47,637 nt of DNA from Salinivirgaceae bacterium (GCA_024405635.1 JAKSOL010000023.1:1-47637), one strand, 5' to 3'; positions 33,829 through 43,275 are shown, numbered from the stretch's first letter. Translations and numbers: made by a program. Notes: generated from the sequence alone by a model not told the origin.

Positions 33829-34623
33829 CTATTTTTGGAGTCTGTTGAGTATTAATTTGCGTTGTTGCGCATGCGGCTGACTAAAGTCGTGGTTTATTAT
33901 AGCACCTTGCCACTCGCCGTACATTGGATTTGGCAAAATAATGTAACGTGTACCAAATAGGTTTTGCAACGAATCGACAAGACCAAGAGCAAGTGTAGTG
34001 TCGCGGTTGTCGAACTCTGAAGTAAAATCGCCAAGGCTATCGCCAATTAAAAGGATAATTTCATAGTTGGCAGCAACTTGTTCGCGGCGCGAATCTTTGC
34101 AACTCGACTCGCCTGGGGCAATAAACAACAAGTCGGTGCTATCGAGTTTTATGCCTTGCTCACGTAGGTTTTGCAATGTTTTGGCAATCTCGTCGGTTTG
34201 TCGGTTCGAGATTAGTTTTACAGCCACACCTTTGCTTTGCGCAAAAGCAATGAATTTTGCCACTCCGGGTAACGCACGTGCGCTTCCTCGTTGGCTCCAC
34301 TCTTCCCATCGGCTACGGCTATACTCGGCGTTGTCGGCTATTAGCTTTGCTTCAAACGGACTATTATCGAGCACTGTTTCGTCAATGTCCATAACCACAG
34401 CAGCAGGTTTTGTTCCTTTGTAAGCGGCAAGGTTTTGCGCCAATGCCATTTCGGCTAACGAGTATGCTTGGTAATAACATGCGCGCATCTCAGCCGACTG
34501 CTGGTACCATGCTGTGGCTAGCAGCAATTGCTCCGCCACCAATTCATTTGCAGGTTCAGGTTTCGATTGGCAACCTACTAATATACTGACGATTAAACAC
34601 AATATTGTCGTTGTTTTTTTCAT
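33829..34623 (-). CDS. class C acid phosphatase / e(P4)-like 5'-nucleotidase lipoprotein
   Basis: A 264-residue HAD-superfamily lipoprotein. The signal peptide ends at lipobox LVGC (C18). The catalytic DxDxT motif is VVMDIDETVLDN, followed by the family WEEWSQRGSARALPGVAKFIAFA and KLISNRQTDE stretches and LLIGDSLGDF. It belongs with the Haemophilus e(P4)/class C (HAD IIIB) acid phosphatases, which remove phosphate from nucleotides such as NMN outside the cytosol. ATG 34623 was chosen over the upstream TTG (34653) because it starts the signal peptide. It lies 19 bp after the SprE/PorW-like gene. Confidence 0.9.
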   Translation of the reverse strand: MKKTTTILCLIVSILVGCQSKPEPANELVAEQLLLATAWYQQSAEMRACYYQAYSLAEMALAQNLAAYKGTKPAAVVMDIDETVLDNSPFEAKLIADNAEYSRSRWEEWSQRGSARALPGVAKFIAFAQSKGVAVKLISNRQTDEIAKTLQNLREQGIKLDSTDLLFIAPGESSCKDSRREQVAANYEIILLIGDSLGDFTSEFDNRDTTLALGLVDSLQNLFGTRYIILPNPMYGEWQGAIINHDFSQPHAQQRKLILNRLQK

Positions 34624-34642
34624 AACATTAAAGTTTATTGAA

Positions 34643-37327
34643 CTATGGTTCAACTTTGTAATTCAACTTAAAGAATTTGTCGTAGCGCAAAAGGTTTTTG
34701 TCCTCTAAAAACTTGGTTAGGTTTTCGGCCGAAATGATGTAGTGCTTGTAACTATCGGTTGTAATATCGGCAAACACTTCGCCAGCCACCACTACCGACT
34801 CGTAGTAGTTGCGAGCCATTTTCATGTTGCGGAATTTTTCAACCATAATCACACTAAACTCGTCGCTTGTTTTTTGACTTGTAATGTTAAAGTTCAGAAA
34901 ATCAAAATATTCGGCATTAAAATCGATAAGATTGAATTTGATGCGAGCATCTTCAACTTTGCCTGCCAATGCCACCACCATATAATAATGTTCGGCCGCC
35001 GCATCGTAGTTGTACATCGACACGTCGAGCGAGTCGTAAGCGGCTTGTGCTGCTTGTTCGGCTTCGGCAATAAGTTGTTCTTCGGTTTTAACCTCAACAA
35101 CGCGTGGTTTTCGGTTCAATGCATCAATCACATCTTGGGCATAGCTTTTTTCTTCGCTGTTTGGGAATCGGTTTATGTATTGTTGAAGCAAGCCTTTAAA
35201 GGTAACTGTGTCGGCATTTTTACCCTGACAAAGGGTGTTAAGCAAAGCAAATTTTGGCAACAACTTGCTGTTTGGATAGGCCGAATCGACGTAAGCATAA
35301 TTGTAGTTTACCATTGCGCAACTATCGGTTAAAAAGTACCGATATGTGGCCATATACATAAAGTTTAGTTGCCGCTCAATGCGGTCAATGTCGCGGTAGT
35401 ATTCAGGGTCGCTAAGAATGCGAGCATAGTCGCTGTCGGGATGTTCAGTTATTAGTTGTTGCTTACACTTTTCGGCATTGGTGTAGTCTTTGTTTAGCAA
35501 GTAAATTTTGTACAGATTGTAGAGTGCAGCTGGCACATATTCCGATTTTGGGTATTTATCTAAAAAGTTGTTGAACGAAGTTGTAGCCAAATCAAAATCC
35601 TCAAACTTGTCTTTGTAAATAACGCCCAGGTTGTAGGTTGCTTCTTCAAGTTTCTTTTCTGATGCTCGCATTGCCGAGTCGGTAAGTGGCAAATCGGCTA
35701 AGTAGTATTCGGGTTGTGTATTGTCGGTAGGACGATTGTTTTCTGATTCGGTTTCGTGTTCGTTGTTTTCGGTCCACTCAACCACAGTTTTGTTACTTCG
35801 GCGCCAGTTGTCTTCAAGTTTACGGTTTCCCCAACGTTTTTTAAATTCGCTTTGTCCAGCGCTTAACGATGCTTGATTGTAGAAATACCAAGCGCCCGAG
35901 GTTTGGTTTTGTCGATTGGTGGCTTGTGTTTCGGCAATGTCGGACAAACGTCTTTGTTCGCGATTTTTTTCAGCTTGCTCTGCTTGCTTTACCTCATTTA
36001 TTTTTTTCTGAATAAGTGCATTGCGATCGTATTCGCTCATTCGGGCCACTTTTTGCAAACTGTCTTGAGTTTGAATGGTATTAATGCATTCGATAAGGTA
36101 ATTAAGGTTATCGCTCTTATTTTTAATGCTTTTGTAGTTTGGGTACTCGCGCGGCAAATCAACCAACGCGCTGTCGTAGTACTTTTGTGCTGTGGTGTAG
36201 TCGGGTTTTTCAAAACTAACTTCGGCTACTGCCAAGTAAGATATACTTTTTTGTGTAGTGTTTATGGTATTGGCCTCAACCGATTTTTTGTAAAAATATA
36301 ATGCATCGTCGTCGCGCATTTCGTTGTAAGCAATGTTGCCAAGTGCGTAGTAAATTTGGTCGCAGTAGTCAATGTTTTTTTCGTCTTTAAGCATACGCTT
36401 TAACTCGCGTTGCAGGCTTTCGCTATTGCCAGTTTCGGCATTATAAAGTCCAGCTTTGTTTATTTGTGCATTAAATACGTATGTGTAGTCGGGACTGGTT
36501 TTAATAACCTTGCTGAACATTTGCTCAGCTTTAATATTATCGTCGTTTTGTTGGTATAGTTGAGCCAAAATGTACATGTAGCGCACTTTGTCTTGTTTTT
36601 TTCGAGTTGTTGCCACTGCATCTTCCATAAATGGAATTGCCTCAGCATAGCGTTGTTGACGCAAATAGATGTCGGCTTGCGTAGCATTGTACGAACTACG
36701 TAACTTGCGTGGCACTTCGTTTCCATCGCTTGTTACACGAATCATAAAATCTTGAGCCTCAACAAATTTGCCCAATTCGGTGTAACATCGAGCTAACCAA
36801 ATGTAGGCTTCTTTTTTTGTTTTCTCGTCGTCAAAAGTTCGCACTATTGAAGTAAAAGCCTCAATGGCAGCATAATGCTCTTGCTTAATCATTTGAGCTT
36901 TGCCAATCAGCATTTCGGCGTCGTCAATCCACTTAACGTACTCGTTTTTTTCTTGAAAAGCCTTGTCTTTAGCCGTTTGTTTGCCTTTTTTCTTTTTAGG
37001 CTTAGCTGTTATTGAGTGTTTGCGAATACATTTTTCGCCTTTTTCAATAACGCGGCTCATATTTGAAAAAGCCTTTAGCGCATCTTCTTTGTCGCTATAT
37101 GTAAAAACTGGCAGTATAAGCGAAAAGTTGTCTTCGTGCGCATCGTTAATTACGCGCATTCCTTCGTTCCAAGCTTCGCGCCCGTTAAAATAAACATTGT
37201 AATGCGATGTAAGATTGTGGTAGCCTCGCCTGATGGGTGTGTTTTTTGATGGTCCACAACCGCTTATCGCCATTGCCGCCATACCTAATACCACTGCAAG
37301 TTCTGCTATTTTGCTACCCTTTGCCAC
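34643..37327 (-). CDS. porW: SprE/PorW-like T9SS-associated TPR lipoprotein
   Basis: An 894-residue lipoprotein. The signal peptide ends at AISGC (C24), followed by the typical early RRGYHNLTSHYNVYFNGREAW motif. Many TPR units follow: residues around 130-400 (IEAFTSIVRTFDD, AIPFMEDAVATTRKK, NIKAEQMFSKVIKTSPDY, ALYFYKKSVEANT) and again around 570-640 (LATTSFNNFLDKYPKSEYVPAALYNLYKIYL). Length and layout match SprE (Flavobacterium) and PorW (Porphyromonas), outer-membrane lipoproteins needed for type IX secretion. The protein at 46455 carries a T9SS sorting domain, consistent with a working T9SS. It heads a three-gene unit. Confidence 0.85.
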   Translation of the reverse strand: MAKGSKIAELAVVLGMAAMAISGCGPSKNTPIRRGYHNLTSHYNVYFNGREAWNEGMRVINDAHEDNFSLILPVFTYSDKEDALKAFSNMSRVIEKGEKCIRKHSITAKPKKKKGKQTAKDKAFQEKNEYVKWIDDAEMLIGKAQMIKQEHYAAIEAFTSIVRTFDDEKTKKEAYIWLARCYTELGKFVEAQDFMIRVTSDGNEVPRKLRSSYNATQADIYLRQQRYAEAIPFMEDAVATTRKKQDKVRYMYILAQLYQQNDDNIKAEQMFSKVIKTSPDYTYVFNAQINKAGLYNAETGNSESLQRELKRMLKDEKNIDYCDQIYYALGNIAYNEMRDDDALYFYKKSVEANTINTTQKSISYLAVAEVSFEKPDYTTAQKYYDSALVDLPREYPNYKSIKNKSDNLNYLIECINTIQTQDSLQKVARMSEYDRNALIQKKINEVKQAEQAEKNREQRRLSDIAETQATNRQNQTSGAWYFYNQASLSAGQSEFKKRWGNRKLEDNWRRSNKTVVEWTENNEHETESENNRPTDNTQPEYYLADLPLTDSAMRASEKKLEEATYNLGVIYKDKFEDFDLATTSFNNFLDKYPKSEYVPAALYNLYKIYLLNKDYTNAEKCKQQLITEHPDSDYARILSDPEYYRDIDRIERQLNFMYMATYRYFLTDSCAMVNYNYAYVDSAYPNSKLLPKFALLNTLCQGKNADTVTFKGLLQQYINRFPNSEEKSYAQDVIDALNRKPRVVEVKTEEQLIAEAEQAAQAAYDSLDVSMYNYDAAAEHYYMVVALAGKVEDARIKFNLIDFNAEYFDFLNFNITSQKTSDEFSVIMVEKFRNMKMARNYYESVVVAGEVFADITTDSYKHYIISAENLTKFLEDKNLLRYDKFFKLNYKVEP

Positions 37328-37346
37328 TTGTTTCTTGAAATTGTTG

Positions 37347-37354
37347 CAAATGTA
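37347..37354 (-). promoter_or_regulatory. -7 promoter box TACATTTG for the SprE/PorW-like gene
   Basis: Matches TAnnTTTG, 19 bp upstream of the ATG. The nearest TTTG (37371-37374) is only 16 bp upstream, shorter than the usual spacer. Confidence 0.5.
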
Positions 37355-37578
37355 ATTATTTATCTATCAGCAAAAAGAACGAAACAATATGCCATTTGTT
37401 GCTTAATCAGCAATTACAATCATTCTTTTTTTAGTTGAGTTAATTGTACGCAATGTTCTTATAGCAAATATTTACGATTTGTTATTTTTTATTGTGTTTT
37501 ACTTTTCTTTTGAAAGTGTATAGCATACGCAAATTACTAATTGCAAGCGTTTAGACTATTACACTTAAGAATCGTTTT

Positions 37579-37586
37579 TACTTTTG
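37579..37586 (+). promoter_or_regulatory. -7 promoter box TACTTTTG for the TorF-like gene
   Basis: Matches TAnnTTTG, 64 bp upstream of the ATG at 37651, leaving a leader of about 55-60 nt. Confidence 0.45.
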
Positions 37587-37650
37587 CATCGTGAATTCAC
37601 TGAAAGAACAAGAAAAGAGAGAATAATAAACCTTAAAAACGAAAAGAATT

Positions 37651-38352
37651 ATGAGACCCATTAGAACACTAGCAATAGCATCATTGGCAATGATGCTTTG
37701 CACACCAACAATGGCTGGCGACTTTACAGTAACTGGAAGTACCGATGTAGTATCGCGATATGTATGGCGCGGTATGGAACAGGGCGCTGGAGCAGCTTTG
37801 CAACCAACACTTGAATTGGGATACGGCGGTTTTACCGCTGGAGCATGGGGAAGCACAAGTTTAGCATCGCTTGAGCCAAAAGAATTTGATGTTTACTTGG
37901 GTTATAGCATAGGCGGCTTGTCAGCAACCCTTACCGATTACTTTTGGGCTGGCGAGTCAATGGCATACGGATATTACAAAACCGACCACTTTTTTGAGTT
38001 GGCATTAGAATACTCGTTTGGCGACGATTTGCCACTCACACTTGGCTGGGCCACAATGCTTTTTGGCGGTGAATCTGCAGAGTTAGATGAAGACGGAAAG
38101 CGCATGTTTTCAACTTACATTAGTGCATCATACGATTTTGATATAAGCGGTGTAACTCTTACTCCTGCAATAGGCATTACACCTTGGAAGGGCCAGTTCT
38201 CTGACAAGTTTGACGTTATGGACATAACCCTTACCGCAAGCAAGGATATTGAGATAACCGACAAATTTTCGCTACCAGTTTTCACACAAGTTGTTGTGTC
38301 TCCTGCATGCGACCGCACATACCTAATTGCGGGCTGTACAATAGGCTTTTAG
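37651..38352 (+). CDS. TorF-family putative porin (Gcw_chp type)
   Basis: A 233-residue outer-membrane protein with signal peptide (cleavage near TMA-G) and the family opening VTGSTDVVSRYVWRGMEQG. Alternating strands such as FDVYLGYSIGGLSATLTDYFW, FFELALEYSF and STYISASYDF predict a beta-barrel, and it ends in aromatic F. Family members are annotated as TorF putative porins without firm substrates. It has its own promoter box and a strong terminator, so it is monocistronic. Confidence 0.83.
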   Translation: MRPIRTLAIASLAMMLCTPTMAGDFTVTGSTDVVSRYVWRGMEQGAGAALQPTLELGYGGFTAGAWGSTSLASLEPKEFDVYLGYSIGGLSATLTDYFWAGESMAYGYYKTDHFFELALEYSFGDDLPLTLGWATMLFGGESAELDEDGKRMFSTYISASYDFDISGVTLTPAIGITPWKGQFSDKFDVMDITLTASKDIEITDKFSLPVFTQVVVSPACDRTYLIAGCTIGF

Positions 38353-38409
38353 TTTACTTGCAATAAGATCACTACCGTTTCAGCGTAAATTTTTACATTT
38401 CATCGTTCG

Positions 38410-38441
38410 AGGTTGGGCTTGTGATCGGCCCAACCTTTTTT
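38410..38441 (+). terminator. Rho-independent terminator after the TorF-like gene
   Basis: A perfect 9-bp stem AGGTTGGGC / GCCCAACCT (38410-38418, 38428-38436), followed by TTTTTT. Confidence 0.88.
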
Positions 38442-38527
38442 GTTTTCTTTTTTCTAACTCAATTTCAAACATTGCCGTTTTCAATAGTGTACAACCTTTA
38501 TCAAGGTTGTTTCAGCATCAGTTTGCG

Positions 38528-38559
38528 TTTGCACATTTTTGTCAATTCACTTACATTTG
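38528..38559 (+). promoter_or_regulatory. efp promoter (TTTG-N20-TACATTTG)
   Basis: TTTG (38528-38531) and TACATTTG (38552-38559) are separated by 20 bp, matching the Bacteroidota housekeeping consensus. The ATG of efp lies 32 bp downstream of the -7 box. Confidence 0.75.
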
Positions 38560-38591
38560 TGCCAATTAGAAAATCAGTAAATCAATAGAAT

Positions 38592-39158
38592 ATGATTAAT
38601 TCACAAGACGTAAAAAACGGAATGTGCATCCGTATGGACGGAAAACTTTATTTCGTTATTGAGTTTTTGCACGTTAAACCAGGAAAAGGTAACACCATTA
38701 TGCGTGTTAAATTGAAAGATGTTGTTGATGGCTACGTTTTGGAGCGCCGCTTCAACATTGGTGAAAAATTGGAAGATGTTCGCATTGAGCGCCGCCAATA
38801 CCAATACTTGTATGCTGAGGGCGACAACTACATCTTTATGGACCAAGAATCGTACGAGCAAATTCCAATTGAAAAAGATAAAATTACCGGTGTTGCTTTC
38901 TTAAAAGAAGGTTTTATTGTTGACGTAATTTTTGACGGATCAACTGAAACTGTTTTGTTCGCTGAATTGCCAATGAAAGTTGATTTGCAAATCACCTATT
39001 CAGAACCAGGTGTTAAAGGCGACACTGCAACCAACACTCTTAAACCTGCAACAGTTGAAACTGGTGCGACCGTTATGGTTCCATTGTTTGTTAACGTAGG
39101 CGAAATAATTAAAATTGATACCCGCGACGGTAGCTACTGCGAGCGCGTAAAGGCTTAA
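38592..39158 (+). CDS. efp: elongation factor P
   Basis: A 188-residue translation factor that relieves ribosome stalling at polyproline stretches. The N-terminal KOW-like domain carries the tip HVKPGKGNTIMRVKLKDV with lysine K32 at the position that is modified in many species. The OB domains follow, with NIGEKLEDVRIERRQYQYLY, PMKVDLQITYSEPGVKGDTA and the C-terminal VPLFVNVGEIIKIDTRDGSYCERV. Full length. Monocistronic, with a canonical promoter and a terminator. Confidence 0.97.
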   Translation: MINSQDVKNGMCIRMDGKLYFVIEFLHVKPGKGNTIMRVKLKDVVDGYVLERRFNIGEKLEDVRIERRQYQYLYAEGDNYIFMDQESYEQIPIEKDKITGVAFLKEGFIVDVIFDGSTETVLFAELPMKVDLQITYSEPGVKGDTATNTLKPATVETGATVMVPLFVNVGEIIKIDTRDGSYCERVKA

Positions 39159-39187
39159 TTTTCGCATTTACAACATATTAAAAGAAA

Positions 39188-39218
39188 GGCATCGGAAAGT
39201 TTTCGATGTCTTTTTTTT
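39188..39218 (+). terminator. Rho-independent terminator after efp
   Basis: Stem GGCATCG / CGATGTC (39188-39194, 39204-39210, with one G-T pair and inner AAA/TTT pairing), followed by eight T. Confidence 0.85.
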
Positions 39219-39254
39219 GTCTATTTTGCAAGCATACTTTTTAAATCTCTGCAC

Positions 39255-40481
39255 ATGAAAAACGCATCGTTGAGCAGGTTGCAAATGAGCAACTTTAAAC
39301 TTGATATGCTGCTACGCATCACTTTGTCAATTAACGAAAATGCGCCTATTGAAAAACTTATCAGCGATTTTAAAGACATTTTGATTGACGAGTTAAACAT
39401 TGGCAAAGTGCTTATGTTTAGTTTTAACCATCGCTGGGAAAAAGTGCTGGTTTACGGCGTACCACACATGGTGGCCGACAGCATAAGAGTTGAAACCGAT
39501 TTGCTCTACTATCGTCAAATAACAAACCTTACTAATGCTCTGAATCCTAACCTCGAGGTTTTTGATATTATTATTCCCGTTTATCACCACAACCACCCCA
39601 TTGCCTACGTTATTATTGGCGACATTGACGAGGAACAATTGGGCATGAGTCCAACCATTAAACACCTTTACTTTATCCAAACTTTGGCTAACATTATTAT
39701 GGTGGCCATTGAAAACCGACGACTATTTAACGAGAGTGTGCGCCAAGAGTCGATGCGAAAAGAGCTTGAACTTGCATCGCGAATGCAAAACATGCTTATT
39801 CCCAACCCTTTTAAGTTGCCAAACAACCGCACTGCTCAAGCTGCCGCTTACTACTTGCCTCACTACGAGGTGGGCGGCGACTACTACGATTGGATTAAAG
39901 TAACCCAAAACGATTACTACTTTTGCATTGCCGACGTGTCGGGCAAAGGAATTGCTGCGGCTCTGCTAATGTCAAACTTTCAAGCAAACCTACGCGCTCA
40001 AGTATCGGCCAACCGCCCTCTTAACGACATTGTAAATTCGCTTAACGACCTTGTGCTCGAAAGCACCAACGGCGAAAAATTTATTACCCTATTTATTGGC
40101 AAATACAATTCACAAAGCCGACAAATGGAATACATAAACGCTGGCCACAACCCTCCTGTTTATTTTGATGCTAAAAACAATCAAGTTCAACAACTTACAC
40201 TTGGTTGCATGGGCGTGGGTATGTTTGACAAAATACCTAGCATAAACGTTGGCCAATTTACTGTTGAACCCGAAAGCAAACTAATTTGCTTTACCGACGG
40301 AATTGTTGAGCTTGAAGACAACAACCATGCTCAATTTGGCACCGAACCCATTGAGCGCATAATTAAAACTGGTAGCATCGATAGTAACATTGAAACAATT
40401 ATTGAAAGCGTGCACCAATACAAAGGTCCCGAACGCGAGTTTGCCGACGACCTAACACTTTTTGGCATTGCCTTTCACTAA
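39255..40481 (+). CDS. GAF-SpoIIE (RsbU-like) PP2C serine phosphatase
   Basis: A 408-residue cytosolic protein. A GAF-like sensor region (about 15-160) is followed by a short coiled linker ending in RKELELASRMQNMLIPNPF and a SpoIIE/PP2C phosphatase domain (about 190-405). Metal-binding and catalytic motifs are VGGDYYDW, FCIADVSGKGIAAALLMS, INAGHNPPVYF and ICFTDGIVELED. RsbU-type enzymes dephosphorylate anti-anti-sigma partners; in Bacteroidota they are also common outside sigma-B systems, and no anti-sigma pair is seen nearby. It is followed 11 bp later by the HD hydrolase gene, so the two are probably co-transcribed. Confidence 0.9.
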   Translation: MKNASLSRLQMSNFKLDMLLRITLSINENAPIEKLISDFKDILIDELNIGKVLMFSFNHRWEKVLVYGVPHMVADSIRVETDLLYYRQITNLTNALNPNLEVFDIIIPVYHHNHPIAYVIIGDIDEEQLGMSPTIKHLYFIQTLANIIMVAIENRRLFNESVRQESMRKELELASRMQNMLIPNPFKLPNNRTAQAAAYYLPHYEVGGDYYDWIKVTQNDYYFCIADVSGKGIAAALLMSNFQANLRAQVSANRPLNDIVNSLNDLVLESTNGEKFITLFIGKYNSQSRQMEYINAGHNPPVYFDAKNNQVQQLTLGCMGVGMFDKIPSINVGQFTVEPESKLICFTDGIVELEDNNHAQFGTEPIERIIKTGSIDSNIETIIESVHQYKGPEREFADDLTLFGIAFH

Positions 40482-40492
40482 AAAAATAGCAA

Positions 40493-41758
40493 ATGGAGAA
40501 CAGCATTTACGTTGCAAAACCCAAAGTAGTAAACGACCCTATTTTGGGCCTAATTGAAATAAAATCGCCCATAATACTCTCACTTATTGAACACCGTTGG
40601 CTTCAACGCCTTCGCCGCATAAACCAACTTGGACTTGGCGAATTGGTTTACCCTGGCGCGCGCCACAATCGTTTTGGCCACACATTGGGTGCCACTTACT
40701 TAATGGAACTGGCCATCGACACTTTACGTTCAAAGGGCGAAATTATTTCTGACGAAGAAAAAGAAGCTGCTATGATTGCTATTCTTCTTCACGACATTGG
40801 TCACTGCCCTTTTTCGCATGCTCTTGAATACCAAATTGCCAACGTGTGCCACGAGGACTTGTCGATTGTGTTTATGGAAAAATTAAACGAGGAATACAAC
40901 GGCAGACTTTCGCTTGCTTTGCAGATTTTTAAAGGCGAGTATCACAAAAAATATCTTACCAAACTCATTTCGGGCCAACTTGATGTTGACCGACTTGACT
41001 ACCTAAGCCGCGATAGTTTCTTTACTGGCGTTACCGAAGGAAACGTTAACACCGACCGACTTATTAAACTAATGGCCATTGACAACGACCGTCTTGTGGT
41101 TGAAAAAAAAGGTATGTACTCTATTGAGAAATTCCTTGTGGCCCGCCGTTTAATGTATTGGCAAGTTTATTTGCACAAAACCGTACACTCGGCCGAACAA
41201 CTGCTTATTAGCATTTTGCGTCGCGCTAAGGACCTTTGCCACAAAGGCGAAGATTTTTTTGCATCGCCTGCACTAAAATTCTTTTTAACTCACGAGGTTA
41301 CTGTTGACGATTTTAGAAACGATTCGATTACCGAAACTGGCAAAACAGTACTCGAAAACTTTGCCATGCTTGACGATAGCGACCTTTTAGTATCGGTAAA
41401 AACTTGGAGCATGCATCACGACCGCGTGCTAAGCTTACTCTGCCAAAACCTTATCAATCGGCGTTTGCCTAAAACTATGGTGCAAGATAAACCTGTGGGT
41501 AAGTTTATGGAAAAATATCTGCGCGAACGTGTTATGCAAGAGTTTAACCTCACAAAAGCCGAAAGCGAATATTTTGTTAGCAGCGGAACCATTTCAAACA
41601 AAGCCTATAGCCAAAACCACGACCAAATACTAGTAAAGGAAAAAGAGGGCAATGTTATTGAAATTGAAAAGGTTGCCGACATGATGAACATTAGGGCACT
41701 ATCGACCACCATTAGCAAATTCTTCATCTCTTGGCCTAAAAACATCGAATTGGAGTAA
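40493..41758 (+). CDS. HD-domain phosphohydrolase (dGTPase-like)
   Basis: A 421-residue HD-superfamily protein. Metal ligands appear in order: H of NRFGHTLGATYLME, HD of LLHDIGHCPFSHALE, and a later D in GQLDVDRLDYLSRD. The HRWLQRLRRINQLG opening and the DRLDYLSRDSFFTGV stretch match the SAMHD1/dGTPase-like YdhJ group, so a deoxynucleotide triphosphohydrolase activity is plausible but unproven. It is cotranscribed with the GAF-SpoIIE gene and ends at a strong bidirectional terminator. Confidence 0.9.
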   Translation: MENSIYVAKPKVVNDPILGLIEIKSPIILSLIEHRWLQRLRRINQLGLGELVYPGARHNRFGHTLGATYLMELAIDTLRSKGEIISDEEKEAAMIAILLHDIGHCPFSHALEYQIANVCHEDLSIVFMEKLNEEYNGRLSLALQIFKGEYHKKYLTKLISGQLDVDRLDYLSRDSFFTGVTEGNVNTDRLIKLMAIDNDRLVVEKKGMYSIEKFLVARRLMYWQVYLHKTVHSAEQLLISILRRAKDLCHKGEDFFASPALKFFLTHEVTVDDFRNDSITETGKTVLENFAMLDDSDLLVSVKTWSMHHDRVLSLLCQNLINRRLPKTMVQDKPVGKFMEKYLRERVMQEFNLTKAESEYFVSSGTISNKAYSQNHDQILVKEKEGNVIEIEKVADMMNIRALSTTISKFFISWPKNIELE

Positions 41759-41784
41759 ACACTCTTGTTTGTTGCTTAACAACA

Positions 41785-41820
41785 AAAAAGCCAACTACTA
41801 GTGTTAGTAGTTGGCTTTTT
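41785..41820. terminator. bidirectional Rho-independent terminator
   Basis: A perfect 16-bp inverted repeat AAAAAGCCAACTACTA / TAGTAGTTGGCTTTTT around loop GTGT lies between convergent genes. Both strands end in T runs, so it can serve the HD gene (plus) and the Fib_succ_major gene (minus). Confidence 0.92.
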
Positions 41821-41857
41821 GATTTTGTAAATATTAATTGAAACTATACTCTATGAC

Positions 41858-43186
41858 TTACAATTCAGGTTCTGGCACGTTGCCATAAACTGGGCGTATG
41901 GCAAATCCATAGTTGCGGTGACCACAAACCCATTCAGGTCCTTCCTTAACGTCAAAACGTAAACCATAGGCTCCTGATGCAATGTAGTTATCGTCAGAAA
42001 CCGAAGTCCAATAACAACCCCATTGATCAACGTTTTTCAAACCTTTTTCGTTGGTGAAGCCTGCTGCTGGCAAAAAGATAAATTTATCGGTAAAACCTTC
42101 TTTTTTGCTTGTAACCTTAAACCCTGGCACGCCATTAAAATCGGCATTGCCTTTTGCAAACCATTTCCATGTGCAACCTTGCAATAGTTCTTCCACCTCC
42201 TCGTAAGTAGGAATATGCCAACCTTCGCCCAAATCGACAAAAGCCACATCGTAACGCGAGCTTGCAATTCCTCTATCAGAGTCATATTTACGACCGCCTT
42301 GCACATATTTTTTCAACGGATCTTTGTCTGAACCACACTCCTCTTCGGTTGTCATGGTACCAAACAAGTAATTTTCCCACGAATAGTCGTCTTTAACCTC
42401 TGTTTCGCCCCAAGCATAAAAGTCGCCAAATTGTTCGGGACGACGAGCGCCAAGATTGCAAGTTGCCCATTTTACTGATAGTCCAAGGTCAACCAATTCG
42501 TCGATAGAAATGATGCAAGTGGCTGTTTTTCCAAAGGCCGATGCGGATATAGTGGTTGTTCCATTTGAGTGAGCTGTAACCACACCATTTTCAACGCTTG
42601 CCACACTTGGGTTTGACGATTCCCAAATCACAGTGCTGTTTTTTAGCGAATTTGGTGTTATTAGTGCAATAAGGGTTACTGTTTCACCGCTTTTCATATC
42701 AACCTTATCGGTATTGAGCGACAATTCGCCAGCTTCCTCAACAATAGCCTCAACTTGAGCCTGAAGTTGCGAGGTTTGCTTTGCTACCGACTCGCTTCGG
42801 CTAGCATACTGAGCAAGTGCTGAGTCTTTTAATGCTACCTCGGTTCGTAACGAATCTATTTCTTGTTTTTGCTCTTTTATAACTTTCGACTGAAAACCAA
42901 GCTTGTTTTTAAGTTTACCAATAATATTAGTTTGCTCTTCAACATTGTTCTTAAGCGTTTTTATCTCTTGGCGTTGGTTATTAATAATTGTGTCTTTAAC
43001 ACCAACTGTATCGTTTAGTGCCGACACTTTTGTGTTTAACGCGCCAATTGTAGTTGCTTGCTCATTTACATTGTTTTGCAAATTGTTTATTGTCTTTTTG
43101 CTCGACACCGAAGTTTTTATTGCTACTGAACCAGCTATTAATGCCAACAAAATGGCAGCCGCCAACGTTAGACGTTTCTTATCCAT
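41858..43186 (-). CDS. coiled-coil / Big2 / Fib_succ_major domain protein
   Basis: A 442-residue protein with an N-terminal hydrophobic anchor (about 6-24), a coiled coil with heptad-like repeats (about 30-150; QRQEIKTLKNNVEEQ, KEQKQEIDSLRTEV), a Big2-type Ig-like domain (about 155-230; VTLIALITPNSLKNSTVIWESSNPSVASVENG) and a C-terminal Fib_succ_major domain (ELVDLGLSVKWATCNLGA, FYAWGET, FLPAAGF, GFAIRPVYG). It resembles a membrane-tethered stalk presenting a lectin-like head. It is a paralogue of the lipoprotein at 7010-7693 but has ordinary AT-rich mixed codons at its C-terminus. ATG 43186 was chosen over the GTG just before it. Confidence 0.82.
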   Translation of the reverse strand: MDKKRLTLAAAILLALIAGSVAIKTSVSSKKTINNLQNNVNEQATTIGALNTKVSALNDTVGVKDTIINNQRQEIKTLKNNVEEQTNIIGKLKNKLGFQSKVIKEQKQEIDSLRTEVALKDSALAQYASRSESVAKQTSQLQAQVEAIVEEAGELSLNTDKVDMKSGETVTLIALITPNSLKNSTVIWESSNPSVASVENGVVTAHSNGTTTISASAFGKTATCIISIDELVDLGLSVKWATCNLGARRPEQFGDFYAWGETEVKDDYSWENYLFGTMTTEEECGSDKDPLKKYVQGGRKYDSDRGIASSRYDVAFVDLGEGWHIPTYEEVEELLQGCTWKWFAKGNADFNGVPGFKVTSKKEGFTDKFIFLPAAGFTNEKGLKNVDQWGCYWTSVSDDNYIASGAYGLRFDVKEGPEWVCGHRNYGFAIRPVYGNVPEPEL

Positions 43187-43275
43187 CACTGCAATTATCT
43201 GAAAATGTTTAGGTTAGTTTTATCGTACAAATGTGCAAAAAATCTAAATTCAAAAAAATAGTTGTTTTACTGCAC

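Larger units (their letters stand above)
37328..37650. other. 323-bp divergent intergenic region
   Basis: It separates the SprE/PorW-like gene (minus) from the TorF-like gene (plus). It holds a -7 box for each. Otherwise only weak AT-rich dyads are visible, and no ORF or strong hairpin. Confidence 0.6.
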
